From contig CM019216.1 in NCBI GenBank assembly GCA_009741485.1, forward strand, positions 39,592,987-39,656,986: a DNA stretch of 64,000 nt, read 5' to 3'. The stretch comes from Malurus cyaneus samueli. Taxonomy: Eukaryota; Chordata; Aves; Passeriformes; Maluridae. Under the pieces are notes generated by a model. The model was not told where the DNA came from. It searched no databases and was given only the letters and a program-made list of their open reading frames with translations. The translations under genes were made by a program, and so were the position numbers. Shown here piece after piece: positions 48,030 to 63,389 of this stretch. Position 1 is the stretch's first letter, and the number at the start of each line of letters is the position of its first letter.

Positions 48030-51000
48030 CTAAGACAAGAGAAAAAGAAATATGAAATGCTCTTAGTGCTGTAAGAATTCTCCACAGGAGCTGTTAACAA
48101 GAATCAGAGGTGAGCATTTCTGTGGTGTCTGACGGGTAAAACCTTCCCAGCAACTTGCACCAATTGTCCAGGTCAGGTTCAGTAATGGACACCACCTGCT
48201 TGGTTGCTTAATATTTCTGGAAAATGCATCAAAATGAGACAACACAAAGGGAATGATGGTATCCTGTTTAGATATCTTAACCATCAATTCTACATACAAG
48301 AGGGTTTAAGAAAACGTTACAAAAATAATACAGTTCTCTGCATAGGAAGACAGTGAAAACACAAAGGGCTGCATGGACCATCACATGTGTAAAGAAAGAC
48401 TGAGCTGGCACAGAGAATAAACAGAACTAAAACCAGATTTCCCATCTAAATTTATAATTTCTAAAAATGCACCCTTTTTAAAAATTCAAACTTCAGACTC
48501 TAGAGAACAGTGGACAGAGAAGGGAGAAACTCATGGTAAGGTGGTGACTTACTGAGAAACCAGTAAACATTACAATATTTTAGACAACAGAGAGCTGTTA
48601 CTACAAAAAATAGATAAAATTCTCTGAAGATCTCATTTTGTACTTCAGAAATCACTGAAGATTTTACAAGCAATCTTCTCTTGTAAAAACATAAATTTCA
48701 CCACCAGCAGAAGACCAAATATATTTTAAAAGTCGTAAGACTTTTTTTCTTATTTATACACTAGTATTAACATTTCTCAATAGAGGAACTCCACACACCA
48801 GACTCAAGAGTAAAGAGAAAATTCTGAGAAGCTGAAGACACTATTTCTTATTCAGTCTTGTGAAAACAGCAAATAGCTGCCTACTCTACACTTGCATCTG
48901 CAGCATGAACTCACCAAGGCAGGACTTCATGCAGCAAAAATGGACTAAGCACTGCCCAGCCTTTCAAGGTTGTCTCAGGGACACTTCACCTTGTCAGAGT
49001 GGTAACACAAGCCAAGACAGAAGCTTTTGTAGCACTCGGTGCATTTTCAGACATTGCCTAGCAACAAGAATCAGGAGACCCAACCTTGCAGAATCTCCAA
49101 TCCATCAAGGAAGACAACTGAACTGGCTTTCAGGAAACCAGCTCCCAAAATACCAAATATCCACATAGCACATGCTTTCATATGTCTTTCTATTGCTGTC
49201 ATAGCACAGTGTGAAGTTAAAAACTGAACTCCATGTACACAAACAGAGACTGTAATTGTTTAACACAGTTCCCACATCTTCTTGATTTGGTGCATGTCTC
49301 TGCCTGCATACTCCAATTTGGGATCCAGTGTGTCATACTTTGCCAGTCAAGCAAAACACATGGCTGTGAATGCAGTTTACTGCTTGTCCTAAAATTCTCG
49401 CTGATTCCTTTCCAGCCTTGCTATAACATCATTGCAGCTTATATTCTAATTAGAATAAAAACACAGTAAATTAAGAATGACACATTCTTGTAATTTAGTT
49501 GCATGTTTACTATCTCTGCTTTTAAAGGAAATAGTCCTACCATGATTTATAGAGCACACGATTAACCGGCTCTATTTTTACAACACATGAACCTCACCAG
49601 TAATATGAACCTATACAACATAGTTATTCTGGGCATTGCCTGTAATGTGAAACATGTAAATCGACATGGCATGCTGAAAACAAAGTAATCACTTTTAATT
49701 TTAATTTAATCTTTGCTAAGGAAATGTGAGAAATTTCAAATGAAATCACATCTACTTCTGAAGGATTTACCAAAAACTCTAGACATATTACAGATAAAAA
49801 AATCAGTATTTCACAGGGCCCAGTAGATAGAAAAAAAAAATGAAAACAAAAGCCTAAGGGGATTTTTACACAGATGAAATCAGAGTTTCCAACTACTGCC
49901 GTAACTGTATATTTACTGACAAACTGCTCAGTCAGAACAGTAGAGCATAAAGGATTTTCATTTTAAATAGTTACTTGAACTCTATAAACAAATGAAATAA
50001 CTGAACAGGAGAACCGCTGAGGCTGATGATGAGGAGTTCCAGAGACTCTTCCCTAAAAATGCTTCCAGCAACTCCAGCTGTTGCTGGCAATTTTCAGGAA
50101 GTGAGCACCTGCCCTTTCTACATTTCCAGAAACTTACTTCCAGTCCTTTCCTGATGATTAAAGTATGCCACTGATTTTACTGCTGGTATCTGAATGAGGA
50201 CTTTTTTTTATAATAACAGTTCCCTGAAAACTGACTTCTGTAGGGCTTTCATGGTCATCAGTTAAGATAAAAAAACATACCATTAAATGAAAAGTCAACT
50301 GAAAAAAAAGATGCATGTTAAGCTGACATTTGCAATTTAAGAGTTTTACTCGTATCTTGGCTAGAATAATGATTACCTCTCCCTCCCAGATTAACTCACA
50401 AGGGGCGGGGGTGGAAATCAATTCAGTGAGACACTAAGATATGCAAAGCTACTTAAGCTTCTCCAAATAGACTATTTTCAACAACTGATTCAATCTCACC
50501 TTTAAATTAGCTGTTATCTCTGAAGCAGTGTCCAATGGTTTATTCACGTAACCAATAAAGGAACACGCTTCTATCTCAAAGATTAAGGTAAAGTGCAAAG
50601 GGCAAGCCTGAATAAGGATTTCCCAAGATGGTGTTTCATGGCTAATTTTAGACACTGTCAGCTTTTACAGTAGCAAATGCTCATAAAAGGGTACTCCCAT
50701 TTTCTGCTTTATCACAGACAGGAGTGTTCCACTTGTGTCACTCACATTATATTATTCATTGCTCATATATTTTCCAATGAGGTCTCAAGTCACTAAAGTC
50801 AACACATATAAGCGGACAAGTTAGGAAAAAATATTTTGGAGGGAAAAGGATGGAGAAAAACATTTCAGAAATATTATTATAAATGCTGGAACTCACCATT
50901 CAAGGAGGGACATACTAAAAATATCTTCAGTCTTTAGGAATGCAACAACAATGCTGTGTGGTTGACAGGGCACTCCTGCTGCATGCAACCCTTGGTGCTA

Positions 51001-54000
51001 TTCTAGGACCACACTGCTGGAGCAGTACAGCAGCCCTGGAACAGTTGTAGCTCACTTTGTCTCATACTAATGTCCCTATGTGTCACATGGCAGAGGAGTC
51101 TCAGTGCCAAAATCACTTTCAAATCAGATGCCAGAACCTGAGGCATACATTTATAGTCTTCAGTCTACTTTTTGTGACACCAGGAGAAAGCAACACTGTT
51201 TGAACAGTTACTCATTACTATAAACTACACAAAGATTAAGTTACATAAGCTACACAAAGCCCAATATTAATCATTCTTCTTTAGTGCAGACATATATATT
51301 TATAGCATGGTGTGTTGTGTTGGTTTTTAAACTTAGCATTTGAAAGCTATTTACGCTCTATTTTCACCTGAAAAAGTCAATGGAAGTTTAGTCCAGACAG
51401 TTTACAGAGTAAGTTTTACAAGCAAATACAGTTAATGGCTCTGTGATTTGGCTTGTAAATTTACTTAGGAGTTAAGCAGGACAAAAAAGTTTTATACATT
51501 TATTCCTGGAGAGGTTTGTCCTCTTAATTATTAACTGCTTGAATTGTGCAGTATTTGTGTTAGGTGAATCTTCTATTAGAGAAGAGGGGAACTATTACAT
51601 GGTATTGCAGATACAGATCTAAATTCAGAAAGACTCTATCCACCTCTACCTCCACAGTGACAAGATGCATCCTGTCCATCTTAAGTCACCAGGAGGCTTT
51701 TTAGAAAAGCAAAAGGATTTGAAAAACAGAGTTTGCAGATGAAGTTCTTCTACAGAGATATCTACAGAGACAGCACTGCCAGACATTGTTTCTAGTTCTG
51801 TATATAACAATTTTGGCAATCATCCAATATGCACGTCTGTCTGCATACTCACACTGTGTGATATAACTAAAAATACATAAAACTACTGACATTGAATGGT
51901 CAATGAAGTCACTTCAATTTTTTAAAATTAAAAACCTCAGCAACTTTTCAGTATTTAGTTTCACATTTTCTCCCTTTCAGAACTATTTTTTTTCTCTGTC
52001 TATATAATGAAGAGATTAAAAGTTGCATTATAATTGTATTGTAATTTTAATTGTTTGGTAAGAAAAGTGCACCTGATATCATCTTGCTTTTACAAAACCT
52101 AAAATCCTTCTACACAAAAACCAACTCCAAACCTGTATACATTTAAAATTAATGTAAGGTAAGATTCAACACAAGTTTTGAAATACTGCTGTATGAGGCA
52201 AATTCAAAATAATCTTGTCTATATGGGTCTAATGTATATATTTTTTGAACTGTGAACAATATCTGAATGTTCAGAAATCTTTTAACATTTGCCTGACTTG
52301 CCCATTAATGGCAATGCATTAAAATCCAGTTAAAAAGTGATTAGCCTGTCTTGACACAAAGAACTATTTGCTGCAGATAAAACATGAATTTTATACATGA
52401 AAAGAAACTTTGATTTCTGAGACTTGAAAACACCCCCTAAGTCACAGAAGGCTAATTATTCCTAGGAAGCCAGCAGTTATTCTAATAATGTCTCTCCCAA
52501 ACTCTCTTTCAAAATCAGGTATTATGTACCAGAAATAGCAATTGTTTCCATGTCTATGTGTGCCTGATCAAAACCAGGTAAGAATTACACTTGTCATTAG
52601 ACTGACATCCATTGTGGGAAATGACAAAAAATTTTACAAAGAGCAACTAGAACGGCATGTAAATCAAGCTGGAATATTCCTTATTAAACATTCATGTTCA
52701 CAATTTAGGTTTAGAAACACCACAACAATGCCTTTAAAATAATTTTTTCCAATGTCTCCTATGTAGTTTTTCTGAGATGACTCCTTTGAATTTGAAACAA
52801 ACACAGGATTTGGCAGTTTTGTGAAACTTAGCAACTGTTTTCTGCTCCTAGGTAAGAGCAGCTGCCCTCACACACTGCTGCAGCCGCCACAAAGTTACAG
52901 ACAGCAATGGGGCAGCAAAACACCCTCTTCAGTCGCAGCAAAGCCAGGCACAGGGGCCACAGAGAATAACTACTTCAGTGTTTATTTCTTGGAATGTGTT
53001 TCAAGCATCCAGTTTCACACAAAGTATTTCCTCATTGAGCGAGAGCTGAAGATTTCTCATCACATGTCAACAATTGCATTTTGAGATTTGGGGAAGAAAA
53101 GCATAAAGAATTCATAGTAAATCACATAACATTGCCCACATTTTCCCAAATGTCACAAAGGCTTTTTAAAGGCTCACCGTTTCAAAAAACCCACACCAGT
53201 ATCTTTGAAAGGTGAATGGAACAGTAAACTTAAAGGAATAGTCCCTGGAGAATGTTGTCCTGCACAGATAGTGGCATCAATGTTTTCAAACCTGTATTTA
53301 GGTAGAGTGATAACAGTGCCTAAGATTGAACAACGCCACACAGAAACACCTTCTACTGACAAGTCCTAACATTTGGTGCTTCAGGAAGGCAAGTCACAAA
53401 GACCCTGCCCTCACATCAGCAAATCTGAACACTGCAGCGCTGGCAGGTAGGGAGAAATCTCTCTAGAGATGCCAGGACAGAAACATCATTGATTCAAACA
53501 GAATCATGTGCTCCCTTCCACACCACCTGTCCATAGCCCATTCCATCCCTCATTGCCTCTGACCTTACAAAAAAGCTGACACTAGTCTGGGGCTAAAGAC
53601 TATATAGCACATCACAAGCAAAACACCCTACTTGTTGCAGCAGTGGCATGGATCCAAGTATAAGATCACCAGTGGCCCCATGGGCAACTCTGGCAGCCAG
53701 CCAGTGGCCACCTGTAAGAGCAGCTCTTACTAACCACCAGCTTTTGTATTCTTATATAGAGCATGAATCAGAAGTCAGGAAAAATAACAGAGAACTGTTA
53801 TCACTACAGAATTGGAGGTTTCCTTTCTTCAGAGGGGAATCCTCATCAATCTGCTTTAAGCTTCTTAAATTAGCTTCAAAGCAATTCTATGTGGGTTGCA
53901 AAGCTTGCTTAACACAGAGCTGGAGAGGGGCCAAAGTAACTCAGTACAATTAAAATTCATGCAGGTAAAACTCAGAACACCCACCACAGATATTTGCAAA

Positions 54001-57000
54001 AGCACTATGAAAATAATCAAGAAACGGCTCAGAAGAAATTGTTTCACCACCCACCCACCGGCACAAAAAACAGACTCATGCTGACAGACGCAAAATGCCA
54101 ACCGAGTGCATTTTACCAGAAATGCCTCCTTGCTACTAAGTTCAGCTTTGTAGCTGCAATTGACTGCAGGGAGGCATCTCACAGGGTGGTGGGAAGATGT
54201 AAGGGAAGACAAGAGAAAAATACAGGTGAAAGACCAGAAATCCTGCAAGACTGACATGGCAGAAATTGCTTTTAAATTACACTTTTCTAGATTAGTTCAA
54301 AGGCCTCATTGTGCTTACACAAAGCCTTAGAGGTAAATGGGATCCAATGAGACACCCCCTCCATACTCTACTTCTGCAACCAAAGAGTTTTCTTGCCTCT
54401 TCTGTTTATCCTTTGCCCTTTTCAGTGTGATCTCAAAACTTCCTGCAGCAGAATAATAAAAATCTGCCATGTGCAGTTATTTCTTTTCTTTCATCAATTT
54501 GCCTTGAAGATGACCCAATGTATAGTGTAGAGACAGACAGACATCAGATAGATAATTTTACCTTTTCATTTAAATATACACTGTAGTCATGTCAAACAGA
54601 AAAATGTCCCAGGGGCCTTTGCAAGTTATGGTCTCTTTTCTGAATTACCTCTATGCTTATGAATTCAGGAAATGTACTACTATAAAGAAGTATAGCACGA
54701 GACAAGCAAAGGGATGTCTTGATGAAAGCAGCACACCGTTATGAATAAAAACATAAATAACAGCTGCTGGCTAGTCCATTTTCTTTCATTAAATCAAGCT
54801 TTACTTCACTGAGTAAACTGCTCTGACAAGAGTCAACTCACTGCAACAGTGTGTAGGCATGAGAAAGTAAACACTACTCATTTTTACCATGCTGGAAATC
54901 AGCTCAAGTTGTAATGAGAAACGCTATAGATATAAAAATGTAGAGGCAATTTACCATGGGGTAAGCCAGGGGAAGAACTTACTTTCTGAAAGCTACTTCA
55001 CAAGAAATATTCTTATTTGTGGTTTTATGATGTGGAAAGTTCAGTTTTATCACGTGGAAGGTGCACATACCTAATCCAATATGCTGAGAAAGAGACAAAT
55101 TCACTCAAACAGTAACTAGGCAATTCAGCTTTTCTGTTTCTGACTCCAAACTTGCTCGATCATCTCAACACAGACTTACTGTTGAATGCTTACAAGCTTC
55201 AGGAAGATGACACAAGTGCTGGATTTTTGCCCTAGGAGCATCTACATAGTACAGAGTGCTCAAATTTCACCTGTAAACCTGTACCCAAAAATTCTTGCAC
55301 AGAGAAAATTCAGTCTTGACAATGGGATGACAAGTCCCAGCTTGTGTCAAAGCCTCAAGAAGATCTGTGCATTTCCTTACCTGGCCAAGAAGCATTGTTC
55401 ATGACTTTGAACAGCCAGACAATTTCAGAGGGCTCTGCCCTCTCTTCCTTAGAGAATCATACCATGTTTATAGGTGTCAAGCTGGCTACCCTAAATCAGA
55501 AGTGCTATAAATCACTAAACACATACAAAAATTCTGCATGTGGCTAGTACAATACTAAAAATTCATTAATGCATTTTGGTTTGAAAGGAAACAGAGATCA
55601 TCTATACCAGACAGCAAATATTTCAAAATAAGTTTCAAATCACACTTTTTGTGAATATTTTTTTCTGAATAAATAAGTAATTAAAAGTATTGTGATGCAG
55701 TTCCATGTGCACTTTCTCACTCAAATTACAGCTATATATAATTTACTTTCTGAGATAACCTTGAATTTTAAGTTATTCATTTGTGTCCCTATATGATTAA
55801 AAAACACCAAAGTGGTAGCAGAAGGGAAAAAAATCCTTTGAGAATGGTCAAGGAAAAACTAAAGTCCTGGAAAATATCTGGGGTGCTATCTTGAAAAAAT
55901 AATTCCAAGGTTCAGATGGTTTTGATTTCAACTGTTTGCTGTGGAAACAGTACTATTGTTTTCAGATTTGCAGCAGTCATTTGTACAATGAATAAAAATC
56001 ACTCAGTAAGTAGCAAGAAGGAGAAGAGAATTGTGAGAATGAGTTTTCATTCACTGTTGTAACAGTAGAAAAGCAGTGTAACCTAGGAAAAAAAAAAAAT
56101 AAACTAAATCTAGTACAAAGCAACCCAGCAAAAATTTCAACTGATGGTGTAGTTTCCAGACATATATCAAAAACAAGACTTTGAAGGTGCTTAATACCAG
56201 GAACATCAAGGAGTGTGCTGAAGCACCCTTTTAATACTCTTGGAACAGGGCAGAGAAAAACCAATAACAAAAGAGGAACATTTTGTTCTAAAAAGCCAAG
56301 CTTTAAGACTAAGGACAGCTTGCAACAATCTTTCCTTTCTTAGGCATGAACAAAACAGCAAAAGTTAATAAACTTGTATCAGACATGGCATTATTCACAA
56401 CTAATAATCAATTATCAATAAACCAACAGATCCAACATCTCATGATGTCAGAGTGAGTGCTAACATTTCAAAAACCATCAGTAAGAAGAAAGAAAAGTCA
56501 GGGATGTTCTCACCGGTAAGAGACTCCCTGATTTCAGGCATTCTACCATAACACTTTGAAGCTTCTCTGCATCCAATCTATTTTTAGCTGTTAGAAGGGA
56601 TCTCTGTTCCTTTCAAAAATAATTGACAAATTGGATGAAAGCAAGCAGTTCAGGGAGTTGTCAGGGAGAATTTATGTAGCAATTTTTCCGTGTCTGTGAG
56701 CACAGAAGCTGGAACTAAGGAAATCATCCATTTCTTGATATCATTCATCTACACAGTTGAAACACTAGTTACTGTGAATAATAATGATAGTTCTTAGAGG
56801 CTTCCCTCATCCCATAAATCTCCTGGGAGATGTCTCAAGGACAGAGTAGAAATAATTAATCTTAGGAAAGATAATATTTTATCAGTACCTCTAAGCAGTG
56901 TTGATAAAATCAAATCAACTACTAAATGAAGATGCAAACTAGATTACCATTAATAAAATTGCACAGTGATGAATCTGTGCTGCATCATAAGCAGACAAAA

Positions 57001-57060
57001 GCCCACAGAAAATCAGTGACTGAACTGTTTCTGGATAGAAAGTAAATTGAAAAAGATCTT

Positions 57061-57085
57061 TCATTCTTTCTTTCTTTCTTTTCCT
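57061..57085. repeat. (TTTC)n short microsatellite
   Basis: CATTCTTTCTTTCTTTC-type run of a few tetranucleotide units in the PREP intron. Confidence 0.8.
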
Positions 57086-57924
57086 TCAAAAAAATGTTCT
57101 TTCAGAATGTCTCAAAATATTCTGATTTTTAAGTTTTTACTACTTCTGTTCTTATACTGAGGACAGATAAGAGAGGTTTGCAGAACAATCCAACTCATAC
57201 GTGTTCCACTCACACAAGTTTACAAGTCTACTTCTCTGGATACTTATCAAAGTACTTTGTGCTTAGCTTGTCCTCTCTTTTCAGCAGTGAATCCAAAATG
57301 AAGAAAAAACAACCCATCAAGTCTGTTGACAAAGCTACTGACTAAGCTTTTTAAGCTCTGCCATACTGCAACTAGTCCAATTTTTTTCTGTGTTTGGTAT
57401 AAATGGAGTCTATGCCCTTCAAAGCAGCCAGAAACACCAATATGTTACTAAGAGATGTAATTGTATCGTTGAACACTGATGAGAGAGGTTCTCCAAAACT
57501 TCCTCATTACTATGTAGCAAAAGTAATTTTCTCAGTATAAGCTGAATTGCTCACAAACATTATATGATCATCTTAATGGTAATATGCATCCTTTTCCAAG
57601 ATAATCATGTTCACAGTGAATGCAACCGTTACAACTTTAGGTTACAAAATATGCTATGGTTTGCTTCCCTTCTCCCCTTTCCATAGCAGAGTCTGCTCCA
57701 AGCAGTGGCCACACAGATTCATTTACTTTGCAGAGGCTGTCATCTTAAATGTCTCTGTAAGATCTCACCAACATTTGAAATTGCTGTTTTCCATCTCAAA
57801 TCCATTAATCTCCTTTCCACCATGATGATGAATGTTAATTAACAACAACAAAAATCCTAATCCACCAAGCAGTTTTGACCCCGGGAAAAGAGGGCGAGTA
57901 TAATTTTATTGGGCTGCAGTGATG

Positions 57925-57962
57925 ATGTGTGTGTGTGTGTATGTACATATATGTATGTATAC
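57925..57962. repeat. (TG)n / TATG microsatellite
   Basis: TG dinucleotide run passing into ATGTACATATATGTATGTAT, a compound simple repeat. Confidence 0.9.
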
Positions 57963-58649
57963 CTCTCAAGAGATTATCTGCATTTTTTACCAATTCTAAT
58001 TGGGTTTTGTCTCCTTTATATAGTTAATGCATGGATATCAACATTAATCTTCCAAATGTAATTTATTTCTCTGTCCTGCTTCAGGCTGTGGTTGGTAAGG
58101 GCCTTGTGATGGTCTGCATTTCTGTGCTATCCAGCACAATGTTGAATGTGGTCCGTAATTAAGACTCTTAAGTCCTTCAATAATGCAAACAAATAAAGGA
58201 GCAACAACCTTCTGATTTCTTCTCTGCAGGCTGCCCTATGTCCTTCAATCTCTTCATAACAGTTGTATGCCAAGCGTAATAAATAACTGCATAAACTGGT
58301 TATGAACTTGTGTGCGCCTGGAGGCCTGCAACTCTGAAACACAAACCTCCCAGCTCTGCCAGAGCCACTTCTATTCTGAAAACACTCTAGTTCCTGGTAG
58401 CCTACAGGGACACCACTCAAAATGAGAGATGCATCCACTGTAAAGTATTTAAATGGGAGTATGGAGCTGTGGTGAAGCTTAATTGCTAACAGGAAACAGA
58501 GACACTGCAGAAAAGAGGAGACAAGGGAGTGCTTTTTGGAAGAAGCAACGAACAGGAGGCATAAATATCTGAAACAGTAAAATGCAACCCAACAAGGCCA
58601 AAAATACAGCATATTATATACCCTGATAGATGTAATCACTACAGAATAG

Positions 58650-59260
58650 TGAACAAACAACTAGAAAGTAATTTAGGAAAGTATCTTGGAGTTGTAGACA
58701 TGCCAAACTGAAGTTGAACAACAAATTGTTAGGGAAAAGGCAAATCCTATGTGGGGACATATAAACCAAAGCATCATCCACAAGATGTTATGAAGTAACC
58801 CCTCCTGCTGCATTCAGCATTTGCAAAGCCTCAGCTGGAGTGCTGTGTTCAGCTGAAACCATGGCACACCATATATTGAGCATCCAAAAAGATTCCAGGA
58901 AGAGAAAGTGGAGTGACAGGAGGTCCAAGAAATACAATCCACTAGAAAAAGTGAATGGAGTGCAGATTTCTCTTTTGTTTTTAATCTAAAGGAAAATAAA
59001 ATTGAAGAACACATGGTGACAGTCGCTAACTATATAGAAGTTTGATGTAAGTAGAAGAGAACTAAACTTCTTCCTCATCAGAGAGGGACACAAAACAACA
59101 CATTTCAAGCACAAGAAGGGAATTTAGGTGAGACTTTTGGATGTATTCCCTATTTCCTGCAAAAGCTTTTTAACAGTAAACTCAGTGAAAACCTGGCACA
59201 GATTGCCTAGGGAGTGTGAACACTTTTAGGTACAAGGCATATAGAAAGCAGACAGGGTTG
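58650..59260 (+). mobile_element. Ancient CR1 LINE relic, ORF2 end and 3' part
   Basis: Blocks in CR1 order can be followed despite heavy decay. GGAGTGCTGTGTTCAGCTGA at about 58,840 matches the late ORF2 segment. CAAAAAGATTCCAGGAAGAG follows. ACTAAACTTCTTCCTCATCA at about 59,060 and CTGGCACAGATTGCCTAGGG at about 59,195 match the 3' part. Numerous indels; no intact frame. Similar age to the relic at 17.7 kb. Ends are approximate. Confidence 0.7.
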
Positions 59261-62200
59261 GTACAGGTGGAGTGACCTGCCACAGTGCCCTGGACAGTTC
59301 AGCAGGCTCTAGCTTTGGTAGCCACAACGACCAGCTTTGGGACCTGGGTACATGCCCATGTCACCACCACCTCTAAACACATTAAGGCACTGTAGTTTCT
59401 TCCCTTACCCAGTCTTTTTGCTCCTTGTTTATTACAGCACTTCTGCTTTTCTGCTCACAGCTGCAACCACCTGTTGGGCAGTAGAAGCTGGTTCCTTTCT
59501 TCTTGCATGAAATGCCAGTATCCTACCTCCTGGGACTCCAAAAGATTAGATGAGCTTTTGAGATTGTTCTTATACAGATTTCATACTATTTCAAGAAGAG
59601 AAACTTCAAAAGGAGAAGTGGAGAAGACAGACTCTAGAACAGAACACCGCCTTTTGCTTTTCACAAAACCTGACAGAGAAATGTGAAGGCCATCCAGGGA
59701 GTTTACATATGTAACAAAATCTACAGGAACAGCTGGTGAGAACAGAGATATATTCAAAAACCCATCACTTCCATTACAGATTTGTATTAGCTAAACTTCA
59801 GAAAATGGTTTAAATATTTAAATATTAAACACTTCCATGTTAAGACCAAAGGAAACACTTTTAAAACATGCTCGTATATATGTTACAGATGTGCAAACAC
59901 CTATTAACAGAGTGCCCAGCATTTTCTTTTCAAGTAATATAAGCTTCACTAACAAATAAATGACGATAATTACTATGGTTCTGGAAGTTTGTTTGAATTT
60001 AAAAACGGACACGTGGCAGAGATACATACCTGTGTATAGAACCCTTACTAACAGTAAAGTAAATCCTCTTCTTCGGAAACATAATGACTATTAAATGGAC
60101 TTACACGACACTGCTAGCACAGTGTTGAAAATACAACCAGAAAAGTCTGACTATCTTGGTGGGCTAGTAAAAGCAGTCAGGGTGTCTCCCTGTGAGGTCA
60201 GTGGCTCAAATGCTGGCCCACACCAGTGATGACTGACAACTGCAATCATCTAATGGTCTTTTGCCAGCTGTGTGAATAAAATTAATGATTGTGGTCCCAG
60301 AGCAATCTGTCCTCAATGCAGCATGATCATCACAATTAATCCCCAACCCCCCAGCCAGGCTTCATGAGGCAAAGTAATGGGTGGGCAGATGAATAGAAAT
60401 ATCCCCATTCTTCAGAGGAGCATTCTCATTCTGAACAATGCTGGCATGCCGAAGTTTGACATTTATCCTTAAAAAGGTGACTGAGAAAATCACTTTTTTC
60501 TTTCGGTAGAGAACTATGCTGAAATTTCCCATTTTTATGACTACTTGGTTTAAGCAAGAATTAAACAGCTAAAAAGAAGTTTTAAAGCATTTTTTTTGTG
60601 GAATCATTCTGTGTTTCACCCTCCACCACTGATGGTATTGGCCATTCAATTGCACTACAAGACACACAAACACCATAATGATCAAAAGACTGTGTTTTGT
60701 CAGCCTTTATTAATATTAGACGTATCAAGAGGGGGGCTTTTTATTAATGCTGAAGTTCTCTGAACTGCTATTTGTGTAAGATTTTAATAACTGTCTTGAT
60801 TAAGTTTTCAAACCACATCTGAAAACTCAACTCTGAGGATCAGCAAACCACTGCCATTAGAACAGCAAACCACGTCCCCAGAGCAACACTTCACCATAGA
60901 CAAATTTCATTCTGAACGTTTCTGTTCCTGTAGAATGAAGCTAATAATATTCACTACCTTTGAGAAATAACCATGATAAACCTATACAAATGGGAGAAGT
61001 TGGAAATAGATTCCCACTGAGGAACATTAAATAGAATTCTTACTTATCTTGTAAGAGAGTTAATTAAAATAGCAATGTGTTCATGCTTAATTACTGGAGG
61101 TGAGTTCAATCAGAGAAGTGAATATGAAAGCTGGAGGAAAAATAAAAGGGAAGAAATTCTTCAGTGACTTGTTTAGAAAGAGGACAAAATCCAAGTATTT
61201 TCATAACAACATTAACATTTTAGTATCTCTATATCAGCAAAGTATCCACCTACTGAGGCTCCTGAAGACTTGAACACACATGTTCATTTAAGGTGTCTGA
61301 ATGAATGACTTTTTAGATCTTATTGATGGCAAAATGTATTTTCCCATTTACTTTAAAAATCAAAACTACTTTTTATTTACAATCAACAATGCAATCATTT
61401 AGGACATGTGAGGCAATCCTTTAAGCTCCACAACAATTGCTAAAGCTCTGTTTAAAATGCCTGTGTGTAAAAAGCAATTTACTACACCATGTTTAGTGGT
61501 TACAGGTCTGTTCTATTTTGCTCTGGGTTTTAAAGAATTCTGAGAAAGAAATGGAGCATGGAATGCAGCTTGCGATTAAGTAAGCAAACTAACATCTCCC
61601 TTCACCAGAAAAGTGGAAAACAAACCACTGCAAATTCAAACAAAAGTTCTGCTGAGTAAGGCTTAAGAACAGTATTTCATATGAGCTTTAGTTAAAGTAC
61701 TAAGCAATCACTACTCTTGTAAGCCTTAAAACAAATGAACATTTTCATGAAATCTAGAGCATGATGGTCCTACAGGCACATCCACTTTAAGAAGCTCTCC
61801 AACTCTCTGCACACTCGGCAGAAAAATAAACAATTATTATTAAAAGCTTGGAACTAGTGAATCACAAAGCCTACATGATAATCCAAATGAACACAGAGAG
61901 TATTATTTTAATGTTTTAGTATTATTCCCCACATAATGTGGTATGGTAGACTGCAAATTCTTCCTAAGAACTGTTTTGCACTCTTCCATCCCAAACCACA
62001 TTTCCATTGTTCTGCATTCTACTAAATAAAAGTTCCCAACTTTCTAAGCTGTGCATCAATCCCCTGTGGTATCTAAGCAGGGATAGAGCAAATCTAGACA
62101 TTCAGACCTTAAAATAGGGTTTTAACTGGATTAGTAAAGAAAGCAATGCACTATTCTGTCACTTCACCCTCTTACTTGGAATAGAGAGATCTGGTTCCTA

Positions 62201-62847
62201 CTCCAGATACCTAAGGGAGATTTGAACTGCGTTGGATGGGGCTACTTAAATATAATGGATGTAGAGCTAGCTGCTACTCTGTTCCATCAGCATACGGGCT
62301 TTGAAGTTCAAGAGCATTTAAGGTCATCATAAGAAATCTGTCTCTTGATACTCTATCGATAAAGATGCAAAGTCCTTGATTCTGACAAGTTCCTCCCTTA
62401 AAAAAGAGTGCAATGTGGCTGCAGATATGTAACACTTAATATACAATCTCTTGGCTTTCCAGAACTGCAAGGGCCTTTAAACTAGAGCACTACATTTTCA
62501 GTTGGTGTTTCTTCACTGACCTCCAATTAGAAGAGGTAATGGCAGACTAATGTGGTGTTTGTAACAACCACATGCCAAGGGTGTAAGATATTACATTCAC
62601 ACAGGCACATCGCCAGTGCTGTCACAGCTGTCACTGTGATTTTGTTGATGTTCTCCAGAGAGAGACTGGTGCCTTGGTGCCAAAACACTAGGTGAGATCA
62701 GAGCCAAAGCCTTCAGCCTCCTTCCTGGGAGCTCTGAAAGAAGTGGCTGAAAGCTTACTGTCCCCCTGCAAGAGAGCAGGTGTCTGACACACTGCGGACA
62801 GCACTGAAACTGTGCTGTTTGTCACATTGCTTCTTCCCCCAGTATTT

Positions 62848-62985
62848 CACAGAATCACAGAATAACCTGAGTTGGAAGGGACTAACAAGGACCAGTGAGT
62901 CCAACTCCTAGCCCTGCACAGGACTACTCCCAAGAGTCACACTATGTGCCTGAAAGTATTGTCCAAATGCTTCTTGAACTCATTT
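62848..62985 (-). mobile_element. CR1 LINE 3' end, minus orientation
   Basis: CACAGAATCACAGAATAACC, then GAGTTGGAAGGGACTAACAA, then GAGTCCAACTCCTAGCCCTG with CCTGCACAGGAC, the signature of a common avian CR1 subfamily tail. About 140 bp retained. Confidence 0.92.
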
Positions 62986-63389
62986 TCTTCCTTTCTGCAA
63001 CATAAAACCTCATGGAAATAAAAGGAAAAAAATAGGAACAAACAACAATAAGTTTTCCCTAAGCATTAATTCTATCCTCTCATCCTATGAGATCATGGCA
63101 GATTCAAACCCCAAACACTGTGAGAAGAAAGTCTAACTCCTCAAATATCAACCCATTTTTTGTTGTGATGGATTCTTAGGAGAGGGATGAAAATGATGCC
63201 AAAATTACTTACTCCTCTATAGAAAAGGGGAGAATTATTTGTCTCTGCTAAGAATCAGTGTAAAGGACATGCCTTTAGTTCTCTGGTGTAAGAGTGCTTT
63301 GTCTCAGCAGATAGATTCAAAGCTACTGAACTTTCTCCAAATTCTAATGATCTACTGATATAGAAAATGGCACTCAGAGCTTTGGTCAA

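Noticed and set aside
58127..58660. 177-codon open frame, minus strand, in the PREP intron
   Set aside because: No known motif; it lies next to a decayed CR1 and has no splice or promoter context. The sequence does not match any PREP segment.
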